A stretch of 39,742 nucleotides of DNA. Source: Lachnospiraceae bacterium (GTDB lineage Bacteria; Bacillota; Clostridia; Lachnospirales; Lachnospiraceae). The notes under the pieces were generated by a model. That model searched no databases. It was not told the origin of the DNA and was given only the letters and a program-made list of their open reading frames with translations. Within the stretch, counting starts at the first letter, position 1. Every line of letters begins with the position of its first letter. Shown here piece after piece: positions 17,172 through 26,163 of this stretch. The DNA is taken from assembly GCA_021153325.1 (NCBI GenBank), contig JAGKTQ010000024.1, positions 1-39,742 of the forward strand. Reading direction: 5' to 3'. The position numbers and the translations under genes were made by a program.

Positions 17172-18305
17172 CTATTTTAAATAAGGTGACGTATCACTAT
17201 AAATTTTATCACTGTATGACTGTACATCCGTAGATACTTCGTAATTTGTATCATTAAACAGGAACTCATGAAGCCATTTAACATTATCTGCAAGAGATGT
17301 CGGTACAACACAGCTTCCCGAAGAACCAATATTACCGGTTGCACGTAAATCTTCTCTTGGGAAACCTTCATCCGCAACGATCGTATATTTTGAGATTCCT
17401 CCAAGAAGTTCAATGATCTCTGATAAATCAAGTGATGTATAAACTTCATCAAATACACTGTTTGCAATTTCTGTCAAAGAGGATACGCTTGCTTTCTTAG
17501 CTACCTCTGCAGTTGCCTGTAATACTTCACGCTGACGTTCCGCACGTTTAAAGTCATTTCCTGCTGTATAACGGATACGGCAGTAAGCAGTTGCCTGAAG
17601 TCCATCAAGAAGCTGATAACCTGTAGTCGTTACTTCATTGTAAGAACGTTTCAAATCTTCTGCCATACAATACTGATAATTGTTAATATGCTCTAATTCT
17701 GCTTCATCCACATCGATATAAACGCCGCCTAATGCATCGATCGTATCTGTTAATCCTGCAAAACCTACTGTTACAAAGTCTGTAATATTAAGGTCAAGAT
17801 TCATATTTAACATGTTGATCGCCATTTCTGGACCGCCCTTCATATAAGCAGCGTTACATTTTGTATATGTGTCATTACTTAAATTCAAGTAAGTATCACG
17901 ATAAATGGAAACCAGTTTTACTTCGCCTGTATCCTGATTCACAGAAGCGATGATAATAGTATCTGTTCTAGTATTTTTACTGATTTCTCCTGCTCTGGAG
18001 TCAACACCAAACAAAGCAATATTTCGATAACCCTTTAAAGATTCATTTTCAGCAACATTCTCATTCATGATGATATCGCTTTCTTTGATCTCTACTTTTC
18101 CTACTTTTTCACCTTTTAAAACACCATATAATACTACAAGTGCTACTAAAAGCACTACGATTTCTGCTGCAAAGATCATAATCTTTCTGCGTTTTTTCTG
18201 CGCTCTCTTTTTTGCATTTACATTTGCATTGGTAGCTTTTGTCTTAGAAGTACCATTACTGCTTCTGTTTGCAGTACTTTTTTTACCTTTAGTTTCTGTT
18301 GCCAT
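17172..18305 (-). CDS. LytR-CpsA-Psr (LCP) family wall-polymer ligase
   Basis: A 377-residue membrane protein. A Lys/Thr/Asn-rich cytoplasmic tail (~1-41) precedes one membrane segment (~42-64), then the extracellular LCP domain. Conserved lipid-phosphate-binding residues are visible in ALFGVDSRAGE, NTRTDTIIIAS, VSIYRDTYL and RIRYTAGNDFKRAERQREVL. LCP proteins move a completed glycopolymer from undecaprenyl pyrophosphate to peptidoglycan. Its place right after the initiating sugar-phosphate transferase (36 bases) suggests it attaches the polysaccharide made by this locus. GGAG lies seven bases before the ATG. Family certain, exact polymer inferred. Confidence 0.93.
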   Translation of the reverse strand: MATETKGKKSTANRSSNGTSKTKATNANVNAKKRAQKKRRKIMIFAAEIVVLLVALVVLYGVLKGEKVGKVEIKESDIIMNENVAENESLKGYRNIALFGVDSRAGEISKNTRTDTIIIASVNQDTGEVKLVSIYRDTYLNLSNDTYTKCNAAYMKGGPEMAINMLNMNLDLNITDFVTVGFAGLTDTIDALGGVYIDVDEAELEHINNYQYCMAEDLKRSYNEVTTTGYQLLDGLQATAYCRIRYTAGNDFKRAERQREVLQATAEVAKKASVSSLTEIANSVFDEVYTSLDLSEIIELLGGISKYTIVADEGFPREDLRATGNIGSSGSCVVPTSLADNVKWLHEFLFNDTNYEVSTDVQSYSDKIYSDTSPYLK

Positions 18306-18340
18306 CTCACTTCTCCTTATCCAATAATCCGCCCTTTAGT

Positions 18341-19756
18341 TTAATAGGCATTTTTATTTATAAAGCCCTTAAAGAAAGTTAAAAACAAAATCTTGAAATC
18401 CAGCGCCATTGTCCAGTTTTCAATGTAATAGATGTCATATTCGACCCTTTTACGGATAGAAGTATCTCCTCTGTATCCGTTTACCTGCGCCCAGCCGGTC
18501 AGTCCCGGACGCACCTGATGTTTCACCATGTAACGTGGAATCTCTTCTTTAAAGCGTTCCACAAACTGCGGTCTTTCCGGTCTTGGTCCGACAAGACTCA
18601 TATTTCCAATGAAAATATTAAACAGCTGCGGCAGTTCATCCAAACTGGTCTTGCGCAGGAACTTACCAACTTTTGTAACTCTCGGATCATCCTTCACTGT
18701 CCAACCCTTCTCTTCTTCGGAAACTGTCTGTTGTCTCATTGTACGGAATTTGTACATTTGAAACGTTTTATTGTGAAGCCCTACTCTTTCCTGTTTAAAT
18801 ATGACTGGTCCCGGGCTGGAACACTTAATCATAATTGCAGAAATAAGCATAATCGGCAAAAACAAAATAATTCCGCAAAAAGAACCAACAATATCAATGA
18901 TTCTCTTTGCTACCATATTCAGTGTGTTCGTCAATGGTACATAACGAATATTAATAACCGGCAGTCCATTTAAATCCTCTGTATATGGTCTGCTTGGTAT
19001 CAAGCTGTTGTAATCCGGAATGAATTTCGTATGCACGCCAGATTTCTCACACAGAGCGACCAGTTCTTCCAAACGGTCATAATCTGCCAGTGCCAATGTA
19101 ATTGCGATCTCATCCAGTTTATTCTCCGGTAGGATAATCTCTAAATTATCAATCCTTCCAAGCACTTTTATTCCTTTGTAAAGAGTACCTGCTGGTATAT
19201 TATCATCCAGTATACCACAAATATGATAACCCCATTGTGGATTTCCTACAATTCGGTCTATATATGCTTCTGCTGCCCTTGAATACCCTACAAGCAACAC
19301 ATGCTTTATATTATAACCTTTTTTACGGAACAGACGCAACATTTTTCTGATAAACAATCGCTCCATCATGGTCAAAAAGCTATTGATTACCGCAAACATT
19401 GCTATCATGGAACGCGAAAAATCGGATTCCTTTAACATATATAATGATCCGATAAAGAAAAGACAGCCGACTGCATTTGCTTTTAATATGTTCAGCACTT
19501 CAAATTGTCTGCCTGTAGCTCTTTTAGGCTTGTACATATTAAATGCATAATAGAGTACCAAATATCCTGGCACGAGGAACCACAGTGGCTCAAAATACTG
19601 CTGCATTGTCAAATAGCCTTCGCCCGGTTCCACAAAAAAGTAGGAAAATATACTTTCAAACTGTATATACCACGCAAGAATATAAGAACATGCAATAATC
19701 ACAGCATCTATTAAAACATGTATCCTATTTAAAACTTTTTGATTATCCTTGATCAT
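18341..19756 (-). CDS. Undecaprenyl-phosphate sugar-1-phosphate transferase (WbaP/CpsE-type initiating enzyme)
   Basis: A 471-residue initiating polyisoprenyl-phosphate hexose-1-phosphate transferase. Four to five membrane segments occupy ~1-130; a Rossmann-like domain (VLLVGYSRAAEAYIDRI) follows; a further membrane segment precedes the catalytic domain (from ~310). Catalytic-domain signatures: FKQERVGLHNKTFQMYKFRT, TKVGKFLRKTSLDELPQLFN, GNMSLVGPRPERP and RPGLTGWAQVNGYRG. It loads the first sugar phosphate on undecaprenyl phosphate and so starts the glycan; the sugar (often glucose or galactose) cannot be read from the sequence. GGAG is seven bases before the ATG; the gene has its own promoter and is followed by the LCP gene. 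Confidence 0.93.
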   Translation of the reverse strand: MIKDNQKVLNRIHVLIDAVIIACSYILAWYIQFESIFSYFFVEPGEGYLTMQQYFEPLWFLVPGYLVLYYAFNMYKPKRATGRQFEVLNILKANAVGCLFFIGSLYMLKESDFSRSMIAMFAVINSFLTMMERLFIRKMLRLFRKKGYNIKHVLLVGYSRAAEAYIDRIVGNPQWGYHICGILDDNIPAGTLYKGIKVLGRIDNLEIILPENKLDEIAITLALADYDRLEELVALCEKSGVHTKFIPDYNSLIPSRPYTEDLNGLPVINIRYVPLTNTLNMVAKRIIDIVGSFCGIILFLPIMLISAIMIKCSSPGPVIFKQERVGLHNKTFQMYKFRTMRQQTVSEEEKGWTVKDDPRVTKVGKFLRKTSLDELPQLFNIFIGNMSLVGPRPERPQFVERFKEEIPRYMVKHQVRPGLTGWAQVNGYRGDTSIRKRVEYDIYYIENWTMALDFKILFLTFFKGFINKNAY

Positions 19757-19779
19757 ATGACGTCTCCATATCCGAAGAT

Positions 19780-19808
19780 ATTCTACAATAATCTAGAAAA
19801 AAGTACAA
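19780..19808 (-). promoter_or_regulatory. Promoter for the initiating transferase-LCP pair
   Basis: On the minus strand TTGTAC (19803-19808) and TAGAAT (19780-19785) are 17 bases apart, giving a leader of only ~17 bases before the ATG at 19756. A weak AT-rich hairpin (19808-19814 with 19820-19826) ending in TGTACTTTTTT overlaps the -35 box and may end the upstream glycosyltransferase transcript. Confidence 0.6.
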
Positions 19809-19827
19809 CTTAATTTTCTATTAAGTA

Positions 19828-20805
19828 TTATTTTCCGCTCACAAACCGTCTCAAAATATTCACCCACAGTTCCCACTGAATGAGTAAATAATTTTTAAAA
19901 TGCACTCCCTTAAACTTTACTTTGTTCTCACGTCCTTTCGCAGAACAGCTTAAGACTATTCCCTTCCAAAGCCCCTTTACATAAATTTTGCCATAGCCCT
20001 TTTTCGCAAAAAACAACATTTTTATCAAAAATCCTACCATTAAAAAAGGTAAATTTAAAATGCGCTGTATAAGCGGCATGTTCTTTCTTACTATATAGAC
20101 ACTGTTCCTTGAAGAAAAGTTTACTTTAAATTCATTATATTTTGATCCGCTCGTCGCACTGCCCGCATGGTATACGACTGCTGTCGGCTCAAAGATGTTA
20201 TAATAGCCGTAAATCCGCGCTCTATAACCAATATCAATGTCCTCCAGATAGGCAAAATGATTTTCATCAAACAATCCAATCTGTTCAAAAACTTTTTTAC
20301 GATAAATGGCTGCGCCTGCACAGGAAGCAAAGATTTTTTTCGTTTTGGAATAGGCAGCACCATCTTTTTTTCCTTTTCCTTCTGCATACGCCCATCCAAG
20401 TGCACAGTAATAATCTCCTGCATCATCCAATATTTCAGGGTTTTGCATGGATACCAGCTTTGCAGCAACCGAAAAGATTCTTTCCGATTGTTCTATCCTT
20501 TGTTCCAGCTGTTGTACCAGATTTTCTTCTGCTCTTGTATCATTATTAAGTAAAAGAACATACTCTGTTCTTGCTGCTGTTATCCCTGCATTGACTGCTT
20601 TGCAAAAGCCATGGTTTTCCTGAAATTCAATCAACTGCACGAGAGGATACTCTTCTTTTATATAAGAAACGCTTCCATCGGTAGAGCCGTTATCTACCAC
20701 AATAATATGCGGCACTTCACCCTTCTGCGACAAAAGAGAGTCCAGACATTGTTTCAAATATTTCTTTCCATTCCAGTTTGGTATGACGACTGTCGTCTTT
20801 TTCAT
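19828..20805 (-). CDS. Glycosyltransferase family 2 (WbbL/rhamnosyltransferase-like)
   Basis: A 325-residue GT-A enzyme. VVIPNWNGKKYLKQCLDSLL begins the nucleotide-binding part; VDNGSTDGSVSY follows; the metal-binding motif is LLLNNDTRAEEN (~84-95); CAGAAIYRKKVFEQIGLFDE and HFAYLEDIDIGYRARIYGY are acceptor-side motifs common to WbbL-type rhamnosyltransferases. The C-terminal ~80 residues are basic and hydrophobic, fitting membrane-surface attachment. Its ATG overlaps the TGA of the gene upstream by four bases (ATGA), so the two are translationally coupled. Donor sugar inferred from the neighbouring rml genes. Confidence 0.88.
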   Translation of the reverse strand: MKKTTVVIPNWNGKKYLKQCLDSLLSQKGEVPHIIVVDNGSTDGSVSYIKEEYPLVQLIEFQENHGFCKAVNAGITAARTEYVLLLNNDTRAEENLVQQLEQRIEQSERIFSVAAKLVSMQNPEILDDAGDYYCALGWAYAEGKGKKDGAAYSKTKKIFASCAGAAIYRKKVFEQIGLFDENHFAYLEDIDIGYRARIYGYYNIFEPTAVVYHAGSATSGSKYNEFKVNFSSRNSVYIVRKNMPLIQRILNLPFLMVGFLIKMLFFAKKGYGKIYVKGLWKGIVLSCSAKGRENKVKFKGVHFKNYLLIQWELWVNILRRFVSGK

Positions 20806-22208
20806 ACTGCACCATCTTTCCTTGTAACTGACAAATATTTTTTCTTCTTATATACATAATCCGGATTGTATACAAGGCGATATCCCGCCTCTCTTACTTT
20901 TTGACTGAATTTATGGCTTAAATCGATCCATTCTGCTTCTGTTTTCTTATAGTTCTCCCTACAAAACATGTCTGTTTTCAGATCCCTGTCATACTCCATT
21001 CCGGTAACTTCTTCAAAAAGTTTCATCAGCTTAGGATTTACCTCAATACAACGCAGATCCAAAACATCTACTGTCTGCCGCAGCGCCACACGATGCATAT
21101 AACCGCTAAAATATACTTTTTTTCCTTTAAAAGGGGTGATGCCGTCTCTTTCCATTCCACCACAGATTATTTTTCTTCTGTTGATCACATTTCCACCAAA
21201 AGCTCCAATTGCTCCCGGTCCCTCAAATTTATCTGTCGAAAGGACGTGATAAAATCCGAGATGACAGGTATCCACTACTGCCGAAGAATAACAATCTTCA
21301 TTAAGCAAAAAGTTTTTGATCGCTTTTTTCCCTGCCTCATACGCATATTGCTTACTCTCCGGATTTTCCGCAGTAGATGCCTCATGACATCGCCAATGAT
21401 ACAAAACTTTCGGAATATGACAGACCATCTCGTTTCTTGTTTTCTCATAACCTTTTTCTCTCATTAGTGTACCCACACCACGCAAAATAATATCATAATC
21501 CTGCGCGCCATCATATTCTTTACGAAACCGAAGCCTTTTCATAAAGTTAGCCTTCATGACAAGAAAATGGCAAATATAATTATTGGACAACAGTAAATCC
21601 AAATTAAAGTCAAGCTTTCTATGAGGTTCGAAAAAATTTGTTCCACTGCTGTCACATTTATCTTCATCAGAATAGAGCAGCCAAGGCTCTTTTCCTTCCT
21701 TTTTTCCCTTTTCAATTGCTCTTGCCATTTCGAAAAGAGCATCCTTTGTCAAAATATCATCATGGTCCAAAAGTCCAACATAATCACCTGTTGTTTCTGC
21801 CAGTCCTGCATTTGTATTTTCGGAAATTCCGCCATTGTTCTCTAATTTTTTATATACAATGCGCTCATCCGTATAAGAACTTACTACCTTCTCCACGCAG
21901 TTTGTCTTACTTGCATCTGCAATAACAAGTTCAAAATTACGATAGGTCTGGTTCAAAACAGACTCGATAAGTTCCCTCAAAAAAACTTCCTTTGTTTCAT
22001 ATGCCGGCACTAAAATACTGAATTTACATGGAAAAGAAAACAAATAATTTTTCTGCTCTTCATAAACATCTTCACTCAAATTTGCATAAGTATATGCTTC
22101 TTTTTTCGTCGTGCACCGTTCTAACACTGCTAAAAAAGTATTTTTTATTCCATTTCTCTTGAAATAATATATCGTTTTTTTGATGTTAGCTAATTTTAGA
22201 AATCCCAT
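20802..22208 (-). CDS. Glycosyltransferase family 2 with a degenerate C-terminal second domain
   Basis: A 468-residue protein. The GT2 domain (~62-300) holds FSILVPAYETKEVFLRELIE, VIADASKT, the metal motif LLDHDDILT and YDGAQDYDIILRG. Residues ~310-468 look like a worn second GT2 domain: no NDD/DxD motif, but the tail SHKFSQKVREAGYRLVYNPD lines up with the helix-strand end of the functional second domain in the 662-residue neighbour (DVDFCLRLRKKGLLNIFTP). The start was set at the ATG at 22208 with GGAG seven bases upstream; an in-frame GTG 12 codons earlier lies inside the pgcA terminator. The gene therefore lies directly after that terminator without an obvious promoter of its own and is read by read-through. 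The next gene overlaps by four bases. Confidence 0.85.
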   Translation of the reverse strand: MGFLKLANIKKTIYYFKRNGIKNTFLAVLERCTTKKEAYTYANLSEDVYEEQKNYLFSFPCKFSILVPAYETKEVFLRELIESVLNQTYRNFELVIADASKTNCVEKVVSSYTDERIVYKKLENNGGISENTNAGLAETTGDYVGLLDHDDILTKDALFEMARAIEKGKKEGKEPWLLYSDEDKCDSSGTNFFEPHRKLDFNLDLLLSNNYICHFLVMKANFMKRLRFRKEYDGAQDYDIILRGVGTLMREKGYEKTRNEMVCHIPKVLYHWRCHEASTAENPESKQYAYEAGKKAIKNFLLNEDCYSSAVVDTCHLGFYHVLSTDKFEGPGAIGAFGGNVINRRKIICGGMERDGITPFKGKKVYFSGYMHRVALRQTVDVLDLRCIEVNPKLMKLFEEVTGMEYDRDLKTDMFCRENYKKTEAEWIDLSHKFSQKVREAGYRLVYNPDYVYKKKKYLSVTRKDGAV

Positions 22209-22234
22209 GTTTTTTCTCCATGTCCTAAATTCAG

Positions 22235-22260
22235 AAAAAGCCACCGCACAAGGCGGCAGC
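22235..22260 (-). terminator. Terminator after pgcA, read through into the next glycosyltransferase genes
   Basis: A GC-rich 8-bp stem with two G-T pairs (22240-22247 with 22253-22260) and a 5-base loop is followed on the minus strand by TTTTT. With no visible promoter before the ATG at 22208, it may act as a partial terminator that lowers expression of the two genes behind it. Confidence 0.7.
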
Positions 22261-22305
22261 CCTTCATTTTGTTTTGTTGTGTCTACTATAACACTGAATC
22301 GTCTT

Positions 22306-24027
22306 TTATAATACAGCTTTTAAATCTGCTGTCAATTTTTCTACTTTTGCTTTTGCATCTTCTAAGCTTGTTCCTTTAACGCCCATGTAGAATTTAATCT
22401 TTGGCTCTGTTCCTGAAGGACGTGCACAGCACCAGGAATCATTCGTAAGATCAAAATAAAGTACATTTGACTTCGGAAGACCTGTAGAAGTTTTCTCACC
22501 AGTTGCAATGTTCGTGATCTCTCCACTTTCATAATCACGCATAGAAACAACCTGAAGGTCACCAAAGTTTTTCGGTGGATTGCTTCTTAACTGATCCATA
22601 ATTGCTGCAATCTGCTTGGAACCATCAATTCCTTTTAAAGTGATTGTATATAAATCTTCTTTATAGTAACCATATTTTTCATAAACATTGATCATCTGAT
22701 CCCAGAGAGTAATGTTGTTCTTTTTACACCATGCTGCTACTTCACATAACATCATTACGGCAACTACTGCATCTTTATCACGCGCATGTGTTCCTGCAAG
22801 ACATCCGTAGCTTTCTTCCAAACCGAATACATAATTATTACATCCTGTCTGTTCAAACAATTTAATCTGCTCACCAATGAACTTAAAGCCTGTTAATACT
22901 TCAATCAGACGTACATTGTAGTCTTTTGTGATAGGCTGTGTCATATTCGTTGTTACGATAGTAGTAACTAAGGCAGGATTTTCCGGCATAGTGCCATTTG
23001 CTGTTCTTTCTCTTAAAATATATTCTGCAATCAACATACCTGACATATTTCCAGTAAAGGAAACATATTCGCCTGTTTTTGTATCTTTTGCATAAACACC
23101 AAGACGGTCTGCATCCGGGTCAGTTGCAAGTACGATATCTGCATCTTTTTCTTTTGCTAATTTTAAAGCAAGTGCAAATGCTTTCGGATCTTCTGGATTC
23201 GGATACTCTAATGTTGTAAATTTCGGATCTGGAAGTTCCTGTTCCGGTACAACATACACATTTTTGAAACCAAGCTCAGAAAGAATACGTCTTACTGGCA
23301 GATTTCCTGTTCCATGAAGCGGTGTGTAAACGATTTTAATATCATTTGCCACTTCTTTAATAATTTCTGGATGAATGATCTGCTTTTTCAATTCTTCCAT
23401 GTAAGCATCATCAATTTCTTTTCCGATCACATTGTAAAGACCAGCTTCTATAGCAGCCTGTTTATCCATGCTCTTTACCGTATGATAATCTGTTACATTC
23501 TTTACTTCTGTAATGATTTCTTTATCTTTCGGTGCAGTAATCTGTGCGCCGTCTTCCCAATATACTTTATAACCATTGTATTCAGGTGGGTTGTGACTTG
23601 CTGTAACAACAATACCTGATATACAGCCTAATTTTCTAAGTGCAAAGGATAATTCCGGTGTTGGTCTTAAGGATTCAAAGACATAAGCCTTAATTCCGTT
23701 TGCTGCCATACAAAGTGCGGCTTCATCTGCAAATTCCGGTGACATATTTCTGGAATCGTATGCAATAGCAACACCTTTGTCTGCGCCACCCTGTTTCAAA
23801 ATATAATTTGCTAGTCCTTGAGAAGCTTTACGAACTGTATAAACATTCATACGGTTTGTACCGGCTCCGATAATACCACGAAGTCCACCTGTACCAAATT
23901 CTAAGTCCTTATAAAAACGTTCTTCAATCTCTTTTTCATTATCACGAATCGCACGAAGCTCATTTTTTGTATTCTCATCAAAATAAGAATCTTCCAACCA
24001 AAAATTATACTGATCCATATAGCTCAT
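22306..24027 (-). CDS. pgcA: Alpha-phosphoglucomutase / phosphomannomutase (PgcA type)
   Basis: A 573-residue phosphohexomutase, normal for PgcA. Seen: GTGGLRGIIGAGTNRMN (~46-62), the phosphoserine loop VVTASHNPPEYNGYK, the Mg2+ loop DPDADRLG, the sugar-binding GLEESYG and the phosphate-binding RPSGTEPKIKFY near the end. It interconverts glucose-6- and glucose-1-phosphate; glucose-1-phosphate is the substrate of RmlA in this locus and of UDP-glucose synthesis. The start was set at MSYMDQYNFW (24027), where family alignment begins; the GGAGG there is 12 bases away, longer than usual. The longer in-frame ATG at 24096 would lie on the -35 box. It sits between glycosyltransferase genes, supporting a role in precursor supply. 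Confidence 0.93.
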   Translation of the reverse strand: MSYMDQYNFWLEDSYFDENTKNELRAIRDNEKEIEERFYKDLEFGTGGLRGIIGAGTNRMNVYTVRKASQGLANYILKQGGADKGVAIAYDSRNMSPEFADEAALCMAANGIKAYVFESLRPTPELSFALRKLGCISGIVVTASHNPPEYNGYKVYWEDGAQITAPKDKEIITEVKNVTDYHTVKSMDKQAAIEAGLYNVIGKEIDDAYMEELKKQIIHPEIIKEVANDIKIVYTPLHGTGNLPVRRILSELGFKNVYVVPEQELPDPKFTTLEYPNPEDPKAFALALKLAKEKDADIVLATDPDADRLGVYAKDTKTGEYVSFTGNMSGMLIAEYILRERTANGTMPENPALVTTIVTTNMTQPITKDYNVRLIEVLTGFKFIGEQIKLFEQTGCNNYVFGLEESYGCLAGTHARDKDAVVAVMMLCEVAAWCKKNNITLWDQMINVYEKYGYYKEDLYTITLKGIDGSKQIAAIMDQLRSNPPKNFGDLQVVSMRDYESGEITNIATGEKTSTGLPKSNVLYFDLTNDSWCCARPSGTEPKIKFYMGVKGTSLEDAKAKVEKLTADLKAVL

Positions 24028-24067
24028 TTTCTCTTTTAACCTCCGTTTAATCACTGCATTTGAAGCT

Positions 24068-24096
24068 ATTTTATCATAATTTTGTATGTTACACAA
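24068..24096 (-). promoter_or_regulatory. Promoter for pgcA and the following glycosyltransferases
   Basis: On the minus strand TTGTGT (24091-24096) and TAAAAT (24068-24073) are 17 bases apart. Just upstream a short stem AAAGCC/GGCTTT (24101-24121 region) followed by TTTACTT could weakly end the long upstream operon. Confidence 0.5.
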
Positions 24097-24124
24097 GTAA
24101 AGCCTTTGAATACATGGCTTTTTT

Positions 24125-26113
24125 CTAAACCTTCAACGTATAATCACTATGATCCAACGAGAAGTTTGGATTATAGTATGGGTCACCCTTTTCCAGTTCT
24201 TCCTTCCATTTATTACGGAATTTCTCTGCTTCTTCCTCATAACGCTTCGCGTTTTCTCCACTTATATCAGAACCTCTGGAAGCAGATTCATAATGATAGA
24301 GCTCTGCAAATGGTGTAAATATATTTAACAGACCTTTCTTTCGCAGTCTTAGGCAGAAATCCACATCATTTAAAGCAACTGCAAATTCTTCTGACAGACC
24401 ATCAAGTTCCTCGTAAAGGGCTTTCTTTACCATAAGACAAGCTCCGGTTACTGCGGAAACATTCTGTGCATAACAAAGTCTTCCCATATAACCAAAATTA
24501 CTTTTATCTACCATATAATGCGTATGTCCTGCAGTCCGATGAGCGCCCAGACCGATCACAATTCCGGCATGTTGGATCGTATTGTTTTCATAATAAAGTT
24601 TAGCTCCTACCGCACCTACATCTTCCCGCTGTGCATACATCAACAATTCTTCCAGCCAATTAATCGTCATGACTTCTGTATCGTTATTTAATAACAGTAG
24701 ATATTCTCCGTCTGCCTTCGCAGCACCAAAATTGTTGATTTTGGAATAGTTAAATTCTCCTTCATAAACTTCTACTTTTATGTTCTTATGCGTTTTCAAT
24801 TCTTCGTAATAAGTAAAAATTTCCGGATCTGTGCTGTTATTCTCGATTACGATAATTTCATAATTATCGTATGTGGTCTTTTCTAATATAGAAGAAATAC
24901 ATCGTTTCAAATCCGCTACATGATCTTTGTTCGGAATTAAAATGGATATTTTGGGATTCGATAACAATTGATATTTTATTCGAAATATTGTCTCACATGC
25001 ACGCGTACTTGTAATCTCAAAGTTTTCATAACCGCACTGTGTCAAATGAGCGCCGATGGCACCTTTGGCTGCATCAATGGCATAGCTTTTAGCACTGATA
25101 TCTGCCGCCACACTTCCTTTATGAGAGCGCCAATAATACAAAAGCTTCGGCACATGCACTACATGCCGTGCTTTCATCGTCAGACGTAAAATCATATCAT
25201 GATCCTGACTTCCGTCGAACTGGGTACGGAACAATTCCATTCCTTCCAATAACTTTCTATCAAAAACACTGAAATGACAAATATAATTGTTCGCACGGAG
25301 ATTATCAATTGAAAAATCCGGTTTAAAGTGTAAGGTGATCATATTATCAATGCTGTTTCCGTGAAACGTAGCTTCATCACAATAAATATAATCTGCATCC
25401 TGTTCACAAATTGCCTTCATATATTCAAACAATACACTCGGATGCAACACATCATCATGATCAAACAGACCGATATAATCTCCTGTTGCCATTTCATAAC
25501 ACCTGTTTGTATTTCCTGAAATTCCTTCGTTTTTCTCTAATTTCTTATAGCAGATGCGTTTATCTTTCTCTCCATAAGTCTGACATATTTTACCAACATA
25601 GGCATGCTCAGCATCTGAACCGTCTGCAAGACAAAGTTCCCAATTACCATATGTCTGCTTCTGCACCGATTCAATAACATCCTTCAAAAACTTTTCTGGT
25701 GTATTATAAAGTGGTACTAAAATGCTGAATTTAATCTCTTTTGAAAATTTTGTTTCCGCCTCTCTTTTTCGGCGTTCTGCATCAGGAAAGCTTGCTGTTC
25801 CATGCTGCAATCTTGCGCGCTTTTCAATGCTCTTACTTTTCAATTTTCGTAAAATGCCTTTCACACTGCCATAACGTGTAATTCTTTCCTTTGTTCGAAG
25901 CAGAAAATGAATGAACACTCTTACCGGTTTTGAAAGTTTCCAAAGTGTTCCGCCTTTAATGCGGTCTATCTGCTCCTGCAGCCTTTTTTCTTCTTCCAAA
26001 GAAGCAGCAAGTCTCCCTACAAGCTCCTGATTTTTTCTTTTTTCTGCTTCATATGCACTTTTATAATATGCCAGCTCTTCTTCCTCTATCTGATAATTTT
26101 TCTGCTGTTCCAT
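24125..26113 (-). CDS. Tandem-domain glycosyltransferase (two GT2 modules)
   Basis: A 662-residue protein with an N-terminal coiled coil (~5-52), a basic stretch (~55-105), and two complete GT2 domains. Domain 1 (~127-345): FSILVPLYNTPEKFLKDVIE, metal motif LFDHDDVLHP (Asp 218-Asp 221). Domain 2 (~387-620): ISILIPNKDHVADLKRCISS, metal motif LLLNNDTEV (~473-481), AVTGACLMVKKALYEELDG and NDVDFCLRLRKKG. Each module can add one linkage, so one protein may build two bonds of a repeat unit, as in multi-domain rhamnosyltransferases such as WsaE. It is the last gene of the long operon from 39529 and follows the next GT2 gene by 50 bases. Donor and linkage unknown. Confidence 0.88.
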   Translation of the reverse strand: MEQQKNYQIEEEELAYYKSAYEAEKRKNQELVGRLAASLEEEKRLQEQIDRIKGGTLWKLSKPVRVFIHFLLRTKERITRYGSVKGILRKLKSKSIEKRARLQHGTASFPDAERRKREAETKFSKEIKFSILVPLYNTPEKFLKDVIESVQKQTYGNWELCLADGSDAEHAYVGKICQTYGEKDKRICYKKLEKNEGISGNTNRCYEMATGDYIGLFDHDDVLHPSVLFEYMKAICEQDADYIYCDEATFHGNSIDNMITLHFKPDFSIDNLRANNYICHFSVFDRKLLEGMELFRTQFDGSQDHDMILRLTMKARHVVHVPKLLYYWRSHKGSVAADISAKSYAIDAAKGAIGAHLTQCGYENFEITSTRACETIFRIKYQLLSNPKISILIPNKDHVADLKRCISSILEKTTYDNYEIIVIENNSTDPEIFTYYEELKTHKNIKVEVYEGEFNYSKINNFGAAKADGEYLLLLNNDTEVMTINWLEELLMYAQREDVGAVGAKLYYENNTIQHAGIVIGLGAHRTAGHTHYMVDKSNFGYMGRLCYAQNVSAVTGACLMVKKALYEELDGLSEEFAVALNDVDFCLRLRKKGLLNIFTPFAELYHYESASRGSDISGENAKRYEEEAEKFRNKWKEELEKGDPYYNPNFSLDHSDYTLKV

Positions 26114-26163
26114 ACTGTCTGTTTCCTCTTATCTTCTTTGCATTTTATTCCATCATTTTGCCA

